From a virus, in the IMG/VR virus record IMGVR_UViG_3300037193_000219, positions 1 to 29,067 of that record: 29,067 bases of DNA. The stretch is one strand, 5' to 3'. Positions 1 through 6,959 of this stretch are shown here, in pieces. Position 1 is the first letter of the stretch, and each line of letters opens with the position of its first letter. Made by a program: the position numbers and the translations under genes. The notes under the pieces were generated by a model. That model did not search any database and had not been told where the DNA came from. It saw nothing but the letters and a program-made list of their open reading frames with translations.

Positions 1-1698
1 CCGTTCGCTTACGGCGGGCAGTTCACACCCGGTGAGAACTGGCAGAAGTCGGAGGTCGGTCCGAACACCCTGACTGAGGTTGGGGGCGCTGACACACCAG
101 TCGCTCTGTTGCTGGGAAAGCCTTCGAAGCTGGTGGTGCTGGACATCGACCCGCGCAACGGTGGCGATGTCAAGGCGGTGCTGGAGTACTTCCAGATCCC
201 TGAGACGCGTGTGCACTCCACGCCGTCTAAGGGCTGGCACCTGCTGTTCAAGTATCACGGCTCGCTCAAGAAGACGAAGGGCGAGAAGACCGGCATCCCC
301 GCGCTCAAGGGCGTGGACTTGTTGGCCGACGGGTCGCACATCCTGGCACCCCCCACGGTTCGAGTGAACCACCCTGACGGGAAGCCGGACGGTCAATACA
401 AGGTGGCCGTGGACGTCGAGCCGATCGAGCTTCCGGACAACGTCGAACAGGTGTGGCAGGAAGCATTGGTCACCCACCTCCCTGACGATGTCAAGGCCGG
501 TGAACTTCTGGATGAGGAGGACCACGCGTGGGCTCTCCAGATCCACGAGTCCAACGTCAGCCTGGCGGCTCGGGCTGAGGAAGGTACCCGCGACGACACG
601 GTGATGTCCCGGCTGGGTGCTTCGATGCGCATCGCTTTGTCCTTGCCCGACGAAGTCTTGTCAATCGACAAGGTCCGCCAGGATTACGAGGACAACGTCC
701 CGTACGAGATCAAGGACTTGGACGGCAAGGTCAAGCGAGCGGTCGAGTGGGCACAAGAGCGTGCCTGGACGGCCCCTGAGAAGCCCAAGAACGCAGTGCT
801 GCCGGAAGGCGTGCCTGCTACCATGGCGGCCGAGTATTGGGACACCCTGAACCGCCTGAGGGTGCGTGAGGCTGCGTCGGACACCTTCAAGATGGAGAAG
901 ATCGAGAAGGCTGCAGCCGCTGTCCGGTTCGGTGACTTCGTTGAAGGTGACGACTTCCACCGGAACAAGCCGGATCAGCCGAAGTGGTTGATGAAAGGCC
1001 TGATCCACAACGGGGGCAGTGTCCTGTTGAACGCTCAGTACAAGGCGGGCAAGTCCACGTTGATGATCAACCTGATCAAATCGATGACTGCCGGAACTCC
1101 GTTCTTGGGAACATTCGAGGTCCCCGAGCGGTTGAAGGTAGCGTACGTGGACATGGAGCTGGGCCATTCGCTGGCTTGGGACTGGTTCGACACGGTCCCG
1201 GGTGTCGACTTCTCCAGGATGGTGTACGTTCCGCGTGTGGGCCAGGGCAATCAACTCCACATGCAGTCTGAGACCATCCGCTCGAAGTGGGCGAGGAGGC
1301 TTCGCACTTCAGGGGTGGACGTGTTGATCGTTGACCCGATCTCACCCGTGTTGTCCGCGCTCGGGATTGAGGAGAACCAGGTCCAAGGGGTTCGCCCTCT
1401 GCTCGACGCGTTCGATGTCCTGAAGGTGGAGGCAGGGCTGAAGGCAGTGGTGATCACACACCACACAGGGCACCAAGACGTTGGGCGTGCACGAGGGGCC
1501 ACGGCCTTCATGGACTGGCCGTCTTCGATCATGTCTATCATCAAGCAGGGCGACGAGGAGGACTCGGACCGAGTGTTCAGGGCCTTCGGTCGTGACGTGT
1601 CGCAGCCGACGACAACCTTGGAGTTCAACAAGAACACCAAGGAACTGATGTTGACCTCAGCAATGTTCAACCCCGGCAGTCAGCCGGATCCCTTCTAG
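1..1698 (+). CDS. Bifunctional primase-polymerase / RecA-like NTPase (helicase), 5'-partial
   Basis: The frame is open from base 1, so the gene starts upstream of the window; 565 residues are visible. The first 110 codons look like an archaeo-eukaryotic prim-pol (bifunctional DNA primase/polymerase N-terminal) domain: LVVLDIDPRNGG with metal-binding Asp at visible codons 48 and 50, STPSKGWHLLF with the conserved His at codon 80, and GVDLLADGSHILAPP. The C-terminal half is a RecA/DnaB-type NTPase: Walker A AQYKAGKS (bases 1033-1056), Walker B VDVLIVDP (Asp codon at 1333) and a VVITHHTGH sensor-like segment near 1450. Family knowledge suggests it primes and unwinds DNA at the phage fork. It heads a run containing DNA polymerase and an SSB-like protein. 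A TTG at 109 could be taken for a start, but it would delete the beginning of the prim-pol fold. The family is fairly sure; helicase activity is inferred. Confidence 0.85.
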   Translation, partial: PFAYGGQFTPGENWQKSEVGPNTLTEVGGADTPVALLLGKPSKLVVLDIDPRNGGDVKAVLEYFQIPETRVHSTPSKGWHLLFKYHGSLKKTKGEKTGIPALKGVDLLADGSHILAPPTVRVNHPDGKPDGQYKVAVDVEPIELPDNVEQVWQEALVTHLPDDVKAGELLDEEDHAWALQIHESNVSLAARAEEGTRDDTVMSRLGASMRIALSLPDEVLSIDKVRQDYEDNVPYEIKDLDGKVKRAVEWAQERAWTAPEKPKNAVLPEGVPATMAAEYWDTLNRLRVREAASDTFKMEKIEKAAAAVRFGDFVEGDDFHRNKPDQPKWLMKGLIHNGGSVLLNAQYKAGKSTLMINLIKSMTAGTPFLGTFEVPERLKVAYVDMELGHSLAWDWFDTVPGVDFSRMVYVPRVGQGNQLHMQSETIRSKWARRLRTSGVDVLIVDPISPVLSALGIEENQVQGVRPLLDAFDVLKVEAGLKAVVITHHTGHQDVGRARGATAFMDWPSSIMSIIKQGDEEDSDRVFRAFGRDVSQPTTTLEFNKNTKELMLTSAMFNPGSQPDPF

Positions 1699-1711
1699 AG
1701 AGGAGAACCCC

Positions 1712-1912
1712 GTGAACGAGGAAACCAAGAAGGAGTTCGACCAGAAGGTCGAGGTGCTGGTCACCAGTGCAACCTTCGCCTACGCGGTCAAGCTGGCCGC
1801 CGGAGCCACCGAGATGGAGGCGATGCAGTTCGCGGTCCGTACGACGGTCAAGGCGATCTTCGACGCACTCGAGTCGCTCAGCAACGAGAAGGCCTCCAAG
1901 GAGGGCGAGTGA
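1712..1912 (+). CDS. Small acidic protein, unknown function
   Basis: A 66-residue ORF starting with GTG behind a good ribosome site (GAGAGGAG, about 6 bases upstream). It lies 13 bases after the primase-helicase stop, and its stop overlaps the next start as GTGA, so it is translationally coupled. The protein is rich in Glu, Lys and Ala and looks mainly helical (residues 1-60, with a central LAAGATEMEAMQFAV segment). No catalytic or metal-binding motif is visible. I do not recognise the family; position suggests an accessory to replication, which is only context. Confidence 0.7.
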   Translation: MNEETKKEFDQKVEVLVTSATFAYAVKLAAGATEMEAMQFAVRTTVKAIFDALESLSNEKASKEGE

Positions 1913-2385
1913 AGTACCCCCACGGCACCGAGGTCGAGATCATCGGGGGTGATTTCAAGGGCTATCGGGGTAAGATCGAGGGTTTCGAAGGATGGGCTGG
2001 CTTGTACCTGATCAAGCTTCCCGAGTTCTCGGGTGTGGCCGCGTGCAAGGAGCACCAGATCCGGCCGGTTCAGCCTGACTCTGAACCCCAGCCAGAACCG
2101 GAAGTTCGGGTGGTCGACCAGATCCCAATCCCGACCTTCCCGGCCTCCGCCGAAGATCTGCAGAACCACCTTGAGTGGATGCTGCCTCGGGTCCTCGGCA
2201 AGATCGGCGAGGTGGGGCCTGAGCAGGCCTTGTTCGGATTCCAGCAATTCGAAGGCAAAACCCCCACGCAGATCCTCGTCGCGATGATGGAGAAGCTGGA
2301 GGAGAGCATGGCGATGCACGCTCAAGTTCACATCCTGCTCGGGCGTATCGTGATCGCACTGGAGACACCTGATGATCAGAAGTAA
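1909..2385 (+). CDS. KOW-motif protein, unknown role
   Basis: 158 residues from a GTG that overlaps the previous stop by four bases. Residues 5-26 (HGTEVEIIGGDFKGYRGKIE) match the KOW motif of NusG, Spt5 and ribosomal protein L24/L26, a small beta barrel that contacts RNA or protein; the barrel seems to run to about residue 50 (HQIRPV). A Pro/Glu-rich linker (about 52-75) follows, then a helical region (80-158). There is no NGN domain, so it is not a full NusG. A role in transcription elongation or RNA binding is possible but inferred. The 3' end overlaps the next gene by 14 bases. Confidence 0.7.
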   Translation: MKYPHGTEVEIIGGDFKGYRGKIEGFEGWAGLYLIKLPEFSGVAACKEHQIRPVQPDSEPQPEPEVRVVDQIPIPTFPASAEDLQNHLEWMLPRVLGKIGEVGPEQALFGFQQFEGKTPTQILVAMMEKLEESMAMHAQVHILLGRIVIALETPDDQK

Positions 2386-3160
2386 CGACCGGATGAAGAG
2401 GCTCGTCCTCGACATCGAGACCTCAGCCAACCTAGCGGCCACGTGGTCCTTGTTCAACGCCAACATCGGGATCAACCAAGTCATGGAGCCTACGAGGATG
2501 ATCTCCTTCGCGGCGAAATGGCTGGACAACCCGAAGGTGGCTTTCTACTCGGAGTTCCACCACGGGCGCGACGAGATGGTGCGTTCAGCTTTCGAGCTGG
2601 TGAACGCAGCGGATGCGGTCATCCACTACAACGGTAAGGGCTTCGACATGAAGCACCTCAACCGTGAGTTCAAGGAGTACGACGTCCGAGTGCGGGACGG
2701 CTTGCTCGTGGCCGAGAAGCTCGGCAGGCCAGACGACTACAGGCACATCGACCTGCTGTCCGTGGTCAAGGCCAGCTTCAAGCTGACCTCGAACAAGCTG
2801 GATTGGGTGGCCCACGAGTTCCTCAAGGTGGGTCGGAAAGTCAAGCACCCAGGCTACGACTTGTGGGCGGCCTGCCGAGCAGGAGACCCGAAGGCTTGGG
2901 CTCTGATGCGCAAGTACAACAAGCACGACGTCGTGCTCACCGAGATGGTGTACTGGGAGTTACTCGAGTGGATTGACAATCACCCGAACATGCAGCTCTT
3001 CGGTGCCGAGCCGGGTACATGCCCGAGGTGTGCGAGTCCTGATAGGCAGAAGCGAGGCATTCGAACCACGAACCTGTCGGCCTACCAGACGTACAAGTGC
3101 AACAACTGTCGCCACCGATACAGCGACCCCAAGCCCCTGGTCAGGGTGGAGGAGCGATGA
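2372..3160 (+). CDS. DEDD-family 3'-5' exonuclease-like protein with C-terminal zinc ribbon
   Basis: 262 residues. The N-terminal 200 residues resemble the RNase H-like exonuclease domain seen in family B polymerases and YprB-like proteins: Exo I LVLDIETS (D14, E16), Exo II HYNGKGFDMKHLN (N87, D92) and Exo III KYNKHDVVLTEMVY (Y182, D186). A zinc ribbon follows: CPRC at 217-220 and CNNC at 243-246. There is no polymerase domain, so this is a free-standing nuclease, probably for replication, recombination or repair. The ATG at 2372 has GGAG seven bases upstream and overlaps the previous gene by 14 bases; an in-frame ATG at 2393 (MKRLVLDIET) is the alternative start. Family assignment is confident, substrate unknown. 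Confidence 0.8.
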   Translation: MIRSNDRMKRLVLDIETSANLAATWSLFNANIGINQVMEPTRMISFAAKWLDNPKVAFYSEFHHGRDEMVRSAFELVNAADAVIHYNGKGFDMKHLNREFKEYDVRVRDGLLVAEKLGRPDDYRHIDLLSVVKASFKLTSNKLDWVAHEFLKVGRKVKHPGYDLWAACRAGDPKAWALMRKYNKHDVVLTEMVYWELLEWIDNHPNMQLFGAEPGTCPRCASPDRQKRGIRTTNLSAYQTYKCNNCRHRYSDPKPLVRVEER

Positions 3161-3783
3161 TCAGAGAGGAGAACTACGTGGATGTGATCGAGTCCATTCT
3201 GCCCGACTTCCAGACGGCCGCTGAATCGGTGGCGAGGAAGTGGCCCCAGGCAACCAACCCTGAAGACTTGTTCCAAGACCTGATGATTCACTTCTTGGAG
3301 CGACCAGGGTCGCTTGAGAGTCTGTTCAATCTGAACCAAGTGGACCGGGTCAAGAGGCTGACTGCTATCGGCCACGAGAAGGCCTCATCCGCACGAGACG
3401 ACTACGCCTTGTTCTCAGGGCAGATCGCGTATTCAGTGGACGAGGTCAGGTTTCTGGCCTCGAAGGGTGCGGCAACCAAGACCGTGCCCAACTTCGAGGC
3501 TGGGTCTACCGATTTCCAGGTGGCCTTGGAGGAGCTTCGTAAGAAGAACCCCAAGTACCACGGCGTTCTGGTCAGGGTGTACGTGGGAGGGGAGCACTTC
3601 GATCGCAAGTCCAACGAAGCTAAGAACGTCCTGCCCCGAGCCATGGAGTCGCTGACCACGCTGATGAACCGGCTCAACACGGCGCGACGGTACAACCACG
3701 AGAACGGCAGTCGGCGACGTAACAACCGGCAGGCTAGGGTTGACGTCGAGTTGGACTACCTGGGAGGTGACAGCGTTGAGTAA
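3157..3783 (+). CDS. Sigma-factor-like protein (tentative)
   Basis: 208 residues from the ATG at 3157, which overlaps the previous stop as ATGA and follows GGAGGAG; an upstream in-frame start at 3097 would overlap the previous gene without its own ribosome site. Residues 20-48 (ARKWPQATNPEDLFQDLMIH) resemble the DLxQD/E segment of sigma-70 region 2. A helical segment around 140-185 could correspond to region 4, followed by a very basic stretch (HENGSRRRNNRQAR) suited to nucleic acid. The match is weak and no clear -10 or -35 recognition helix can be assigned. It could be an early-to-late transcription switch or simply a DNA-binding protein. Confidence 0.55.
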   Translation: MIREENYVDVIESILPDFQTAAESVARKWPQATNPEDLFQDLMIHFLERPGSLESLFNLNQVDRVKRLTAIGHEKASSARDDYALFSGQIAYSVDEVRFLASKGAATKTVPNFEAGSTDFQVALEELRKKNPKYHGVLVRVYVGGEHFDRKSNEAKNVLPRAMESLTTLMNRLNTARRYNHENGSRRRNNRQARVDVELDYLGGDSVE

Positions 3784-3985
3784 CTGGGACCAGGCGGAGT
3801 CCGACGGCATGGTGGTGTCGGTTTTCCAGCCAGGGGCCGTTGCGGTCCATGCTAAGATGTACCAGGCGTGGGCGAAGCCGGAACTGTTCCCCGAGGAACC
3901 GCAGCCACGGCTGGAGAACTGGCCGATGGAAGACAAGATCGCATTCTGCGGCGGCGAATTCGCCAAAGCAGCCTACACCAAGTAA
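3776..3985 (+). CDS. Small hypothetical protein
   Basis: 69 residues starting at TTG (MSNWDQAESDGM), with GGGAGG 7 to 10 bases upstream and an 8-base overlap with the preceding gene. An in-frame GTG at 3767 is an alternative but overlaps the ribosome site itself. The protein ends EFAKAAYTK and has two Trp-Pro rich patches (WAKPELFPEEPQP, ENWPMED). No known motif is visible. It sits just upstream of the SSB-like gene. Confidence 0.6.
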   Translation: MSNWDQAESDGMVVSVFQPGAVAVHAKMYQAWAKPELFPEEPQPRLENWPMEDKIAFCGGEFAKAAYTK

Positions 3986-4011
3986 CCCTCGAAGAAAGGA
4001 ACACACAAACC

Positions 4012-4422
4012 ATGTCCTTCGACGATGTGAACGCCGACATTCGCAACGGTGGCGGCAACTACCTGGCCCTGAACAAGCAGGGCGAAGGAGTCGTGGGTGT
4101 CGTCCTCGACGTCAAGCGACGCGGGATGGTCTTCAACGGCGACCCGGTGCTCAACAAGAACAAGGAGCAGCGCGTCGAGTGGGTCTTCACCTTCGACGTG
4201 AACGGTGAGACCAAGAAGTGGGCCGCCAAGGAACAGGGCCAGATCGCGGTGCGCGAGGCGCTGCGCAAGGCAGGTGTCGAGAAGCTCGAGCCGAACTGCC
4301 GTCTCAACGTCAAGGTGACGAAGTCCTCGGTGCAGGGCAAGGCCCAGGCCGAGTACGACATCACCTACGAGGCCCCGAAGCTGCAGGGCTTCAGCGGTTC
4401 CGACGAGGACACCCCGTTCTGA
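4012..4422 (+). CDS. Single-stranded DNA-binding-like protein with SSB-type acidic tail
   Basis: 136 residues. The ATG at 4012 follows GAAAGGAA; longer upstream in-frame starts overlap the previous gene. The body is beta-rich (GVVLDVKRRGMVFNGDPV, VEWVFTFDVNGETKKWA, LNVKVTKSS, AEYDITYEAP), as expected for an OB fold. The C-terminus is SDEDTPF, very like the DDDIPF tip by which bacterial SSB and T7 gp2.5-type proteins recruit partners. It lies two genes before the DNA polymerase. Tail and location support an SSB role; I did not find a canonical SSB core by eye, so the fold is inferred. Its stop overlaps the next start (TGATG). Confidence 0.65.
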   Translation: MSFDDVNADIRNGGGNYLALNKQGEGVVGVVLDVKRRGMVFNGDPVLNKNKEQRVEWVFTFDVNGETKKWAAKEQGQIAVREALRKAGVEKLEPNCRLNVKVTKSSVQGKAQAEYDITYEAPKLQGFSGSDEDTPF

Positions 4423-4613
4423 TGTTCGTCTCGGTATCACTCGAAGAGTGGTCGGGCCTCCAGGCGGCAGCTAACAAGCTCGCCGCCTTGGAGGCGGCCG
4501 GGGTGGACAACTGGGAGGGCTACGACGAAGCCATGCGCACTCTCCACGAAGAAGAGCTGATCTCAGAGAAGGAGGCCGAGGATGGCGGCGGATCCCCTCG
4601 CTACAGGTACTGA
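4422..4613 (+). CDS. Small acidic helical protein, unknown
   Basis: 63 residues, starting at an ATG that shares one base with the previous stop. The sequence is acidic and helical (SLEEWSGLQAAANKLAALEA, then MRTLHEEELISEKEAEDGGG). Its last 32 bases overlap the next gene in another frame. No motif is recognised. Coupled translation with the SSB-like gene suggests co-production, but that is context only. Confidence 0.6.
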   Translation: MFVSVSLEEWSGLQAAANKLAALEAAGVDNWEGYDEAMRTLHEEELISEKEAEDGGGSPRYRY

Positions 4614-5031
4614 CGTCTGGACCGAAGAGGACGGCTCCGTCACCGTGACGCTGAAGGGCGCGTCGGGTTACGAAGCTCCGTGGCTCGTGGTCAAGGGTCG
4701 GACTGCTGCGGATGTTCTCAAGCAGTTCGAGGGCGACACGGTGGCTAAGCTGATGAAGGAGGTGTCCGAGGCTAACGCTTCGTTCGGTCGAGTCTGGCTG
4801 GCCGCGCGTAACGCTCCGGTCCCTCAGCCTGGCCAGTACGGCAAGCCTGCAGGTGCCAGCGAGAAGCCGGGTGCTTCCGACGAGCTACCCTTCGCCAACT
4901 CGTCGGCCAAGGAAGACCCGTCCATCTGCCAGCACGGTCAGCGGACTTTCCACGAAGCCGGTGGCAAGCGAGGCTGGGTGTGTCCGGTGCCCAAGGGTGA
5001 ACCGGGCCGGTGTGACACCCTGTTCGTCTGA
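4582..5031 (+). CDS. Hypothetical protein with C-terminal Cys/His metal-binding motif
   Basis: 149 residues. The ATG at 4582 is preceded by GAAGGAGG, inside the end of the preceding gene. The first 80 residues are a compact alpha/beta domain (GSVTVTLKGASGYEAPWLVV). A Pro/Gly/Ser-rich linker (88-112) follows, then a putative zinc site: CQHGQRTFHEAGGKRGWVCP and a final CDTLF, giving C-x-H and C-x(n)-C ligands. Such knuckles are common in phage DNA-binding proteins, but I cannot assign a named family. It sits between the SSB-like gene and the polymerase, so a replication accessory role is plausible. Confidence 0.65.
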   Translation: MAADPLATGTDVWTEEDGSVTVTLKGASGYEAPWLVVKGRTAADVLKQFEGDTVAKLMKEVSEANASFGRVWLAARNAPVPQPGQYGKPAGASEKPGASDELPFANSSAKEDPSICQHGQRTFHEAGGKRGWVCPVPKGEPGRCDTLFV

Positions 5032-5036
5032 TCGAC

Positions 5037-5065
5037 ATGGGCCGGGGGATTTTCTCCCGGCCCAT
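5037..5065 (+). promoter_or_regulatory. GC-rich hairpin before the DNA polymerase gene
   Basis: ATGGGCCGGG (5037-5046) is perfectly complementary to CCCGGCCCAT (5056-5065). A G-U and a G-C pair extend the stem to 12 bp, with an ATTTT loop. It fills the short gap between the previous stop (5031) and the polymerase ribosome site (GGAGGT, 5071-5076). There is no T-run after it, so it is not a standard intrinsic terminator. It could act as an attenuator, RNA-processing site or mRNA stabiliser. Confidence 0.55.
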
Positions 5066-5079
5066 CCTTGGGAGGTAAG

Positions 5080-6924
5080 ATGCAAGGCACGTTGATCTTC
5101 GACATTGAGTCGTTCGAGAGCAACTTGATCTACTCGATGCCTCCGGAGGAGTTCGTCAGGCTGATCGGATACGCGTGGGACGACGGACCTGTCGTGATCA
5201 CCACTGACCTGGAGGAGCTGAAGGAACAAATCCTGAAGGCTCGCTGGATCATTGGCCACAACATCCACGAGTTCGACCTGCGCGCGGTGTTTGGCGTCAA
5301 GTCGAACATCCCGATGCAGCTCGCCGACGAAGGTCGAGTCTACGACACGTTCACGCACGCAGGTCTAGTTCACCCTGCTCCGTACAAGTCGATCAACCGG
5401 TTCGGTAAGCAAGCCACGTACGACACGCCGGAGAAGATGCTCAAGTGGTTCAGTCTGAATGAGCAGGCGTACCAACTCGGGGTGCCGGGTAAGCTGTTCG
5501 AGCTGAAGGAACTAGCACTGGAGTTCGGCGACAAGAGCCTGCCCAAGAACGAACGAGCGTTGGATGGTTACGGGAAGATCCCTGTAGACGACCAGCGCTA
5601 TCGGGAGTACTTGGTGGCTGATGTCGAGGCCTCCCGATGGGTGGCTAAGAAGCTGATGGCCAGGGGTCCGCTCGACGCGTACGCCAAGCGTACTCAGCGA
5701 GTGGCTTCACGGGCGGCAGCGATCAGCTCTAACGGTGTCCGAGTCGACCTCGACAAGGCCACGGCTCGACGCGACTTGCTGAAGGGCAAGCGTGACGAGA
5801 TCATGGCTTGGCTGGTTGAGGAGTTCGGGTTCCCGACTGAGGGCAAGCAGCCTTGGCGTTCCAAGGTGGGCAAGGAAGCGGTCATCAAGGCGCTCGCGTC
5901 CAAGGGCATCACAGAGGGCTCTAGGCCGATGTGGAAGCGCTCGGAGAAGACGGGGGACCTTTCCCTAGGGGGCGAGGTTCTTCTCGAGCTGACGGCCAAT
6001 ACAGAGGCCGAAGAGCTGGGCAAGGCGTTGGCTCAGTTGATGGGCCAGCGGACGCTCAGCCAGCTCACCCTGGACTCGATGCACCCGGACGGATTCGTGC
6101 ACCCGCAGATCACCATGCTGCAGCGATCGGGCAGGTGGTCGACGACCAAGCCAGGCCTCACGGTCTGGACGTCGCGAGGGCCGAATGCGGTGGAGAAGGA
6201 GTACTACATTCCCGACTCCGAGGACGACGTGTTCTTGGAGATCGACCTCTCCAACGCGGACGCTCGGATCGTGGCCTGGTACTCAGGCGACACCGACTAC
6301 GCCGAGAGGTTCAAGCCGGGGGCTGACGGCCACTTGATCAACGCTTGGGCGGCTTGGGGTAAGGACGTCGTCGGCACGGACAAGTCCAACCCGGTGACAG
6401 CAGAGTTCAGGCAGAAGGCGAAGCCGTTGGGCCACGGGTGGTCGTACGGCGGGGGCTACAAGACCCTGTCGATCCACTCGGGTGTTCCGGAGCGAGAGTC
6501 GAAGCAGTTCTGCGAGGGGATGGCGAAGGCCTTCCCGCGCATCATCAAGTGGCAAAACTCGGTCCGTTCCTTCGCTAGGAACAACGGCTACGTGGTCAAC
6601 TGGTGGGGTCGGAAGATGTGGGTGGAACCTGGGAGGGAATACACTCAGGCTCCTGCCTTGTTGGGCCAATCAGGGACCACAGAGCTGATGTGTGACCTTC
6701 TGCTGGCCCTCCCGCACCATTGGGTTCGCAGGTGGAAGATCCAAGTTCACGACGCTGCGTTGTTCTCTGTGCCTCGGGCTAAGTTCGAGGAGAGCAAGGA
6801 CTACCTGGTGTCGATGATGTCCCGCTCGCTCAAAGCACCTGTGGGCGGACAGGACATGGACTTCCCGGCCGAGCCTGGCCCTGCTGGTGAGAACTGGTAC
6901 CTTGCGGACCACAACAACCACTGA
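5080..6924 (+). CDS. Family A (Pol I-type) DNA polymerase with 3'-5' exonuclease domain
   Basis: 614 residues from the ATG at 5080, with GGAGGT four bases upstream. Exonuclease: Exo I IFDIES (D8, E10), Exo II GHNIHEFD (N61, D66), Exo III YLVADV (Y177, D181). Polymerase: motif A LEIDLSNADAR (D389), motif B RQKAKPLGHGWSYGG (R444, K448, Y456), motif C QVHDAA (H557, D558). There is no 5' nuclease domain, as is usual for phage enzymes. Oddities: the Glu that normally follows motif A Asp by five residues (steric gate) is Asp394, the aromatic dNTP-selectivity position in motif B is His452, and motif C has Ala after the catalytic Asp where Glu is usual. This is the replicative polymerase of the phage. 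Confidence 0.93.
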   Translation: MQGTLIFDIESFESNLIYSMPPEEFVRLIGYAWDDGPVVITTDLEELKEQILKARWIIGHNIHEFDLRAVFGVKSNIPMQLADEGRVYDTFTHAGLVHPAPYKSINRFGKQATYDTPEKMLKWFSLNEQAYQLGVPGKLFELKELALEFGDKSLPKNERALDGYGKIPVDDQRYREYLVADVEASRWVAKKLMARGPLDAYAKRTQRVASRAAAISSNGVRVDLDKATARRDLLKGKRDEIMAWLVEEFGFPTEGKQPWRSKVGKEAVIKALASKGITEGSRPMWKRSEKTGDLSLGGEVLLELTANTEAEELGKALAQLMGQRTLSQLTLDSMHPDGFVHPQITMLQRSGRWSTTKPGLTVWTSRGPNAVEKEYYIPDSEDDVFLEIDLSNADARIVAWYSGDTDYAERFKPGADGHLINAWAAWGKDVVGTDKSNPVTAEFRQKAKPLGHGWSYGGGYKTLSIHSGVPERESKQFCEGMAKAFPRIIKWQNSVRSFARNNGYVVNWWGRKMWVEPGREYTQAPALLGQSGTTELMCDLLLALPHHWVRRWKIQVHDAALFSVPRAKFEESKDYLVSMMSRSLKAPVGGQDMDFPAEPGPAGENWYLADHNNH

Positions 6925-6930
6925 TACAAT
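6902..6930 (+). promoter_or_regulatory. Candidate sigma-70-like promoter upstream of the SprT-like gene
   Basis: TTGCGG (6902-6907) and TACAAT (6925-6930) are separated by exactly 17 bases, close to the TTGACA/TATAAT consensus. The -10 box starts immediately after the polymerase stop codon, and the next start codon is 30 bases downstream with GGAGGG between. This is one of the few real gaps in the left block. Activity is not shown. Confidence 0.4.
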
Positions 6931-6959
6931 GTTTACACAACCTACCGAAGGAGGGCCAG

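Noticed and set aside
3097-3156. Longer start for the sigma-like protein
   Set aside because: The extra 20 residues overlap the upstream gene without a ribosome site; ATG 3157 has GGAGGAG and an ATGA overlap.
5037-5070. Intrinsic terminator before the polymerase gene
   Set aside because: The stem is strong, but no T-run follows, so it is listed as a hairpin of unknown role.
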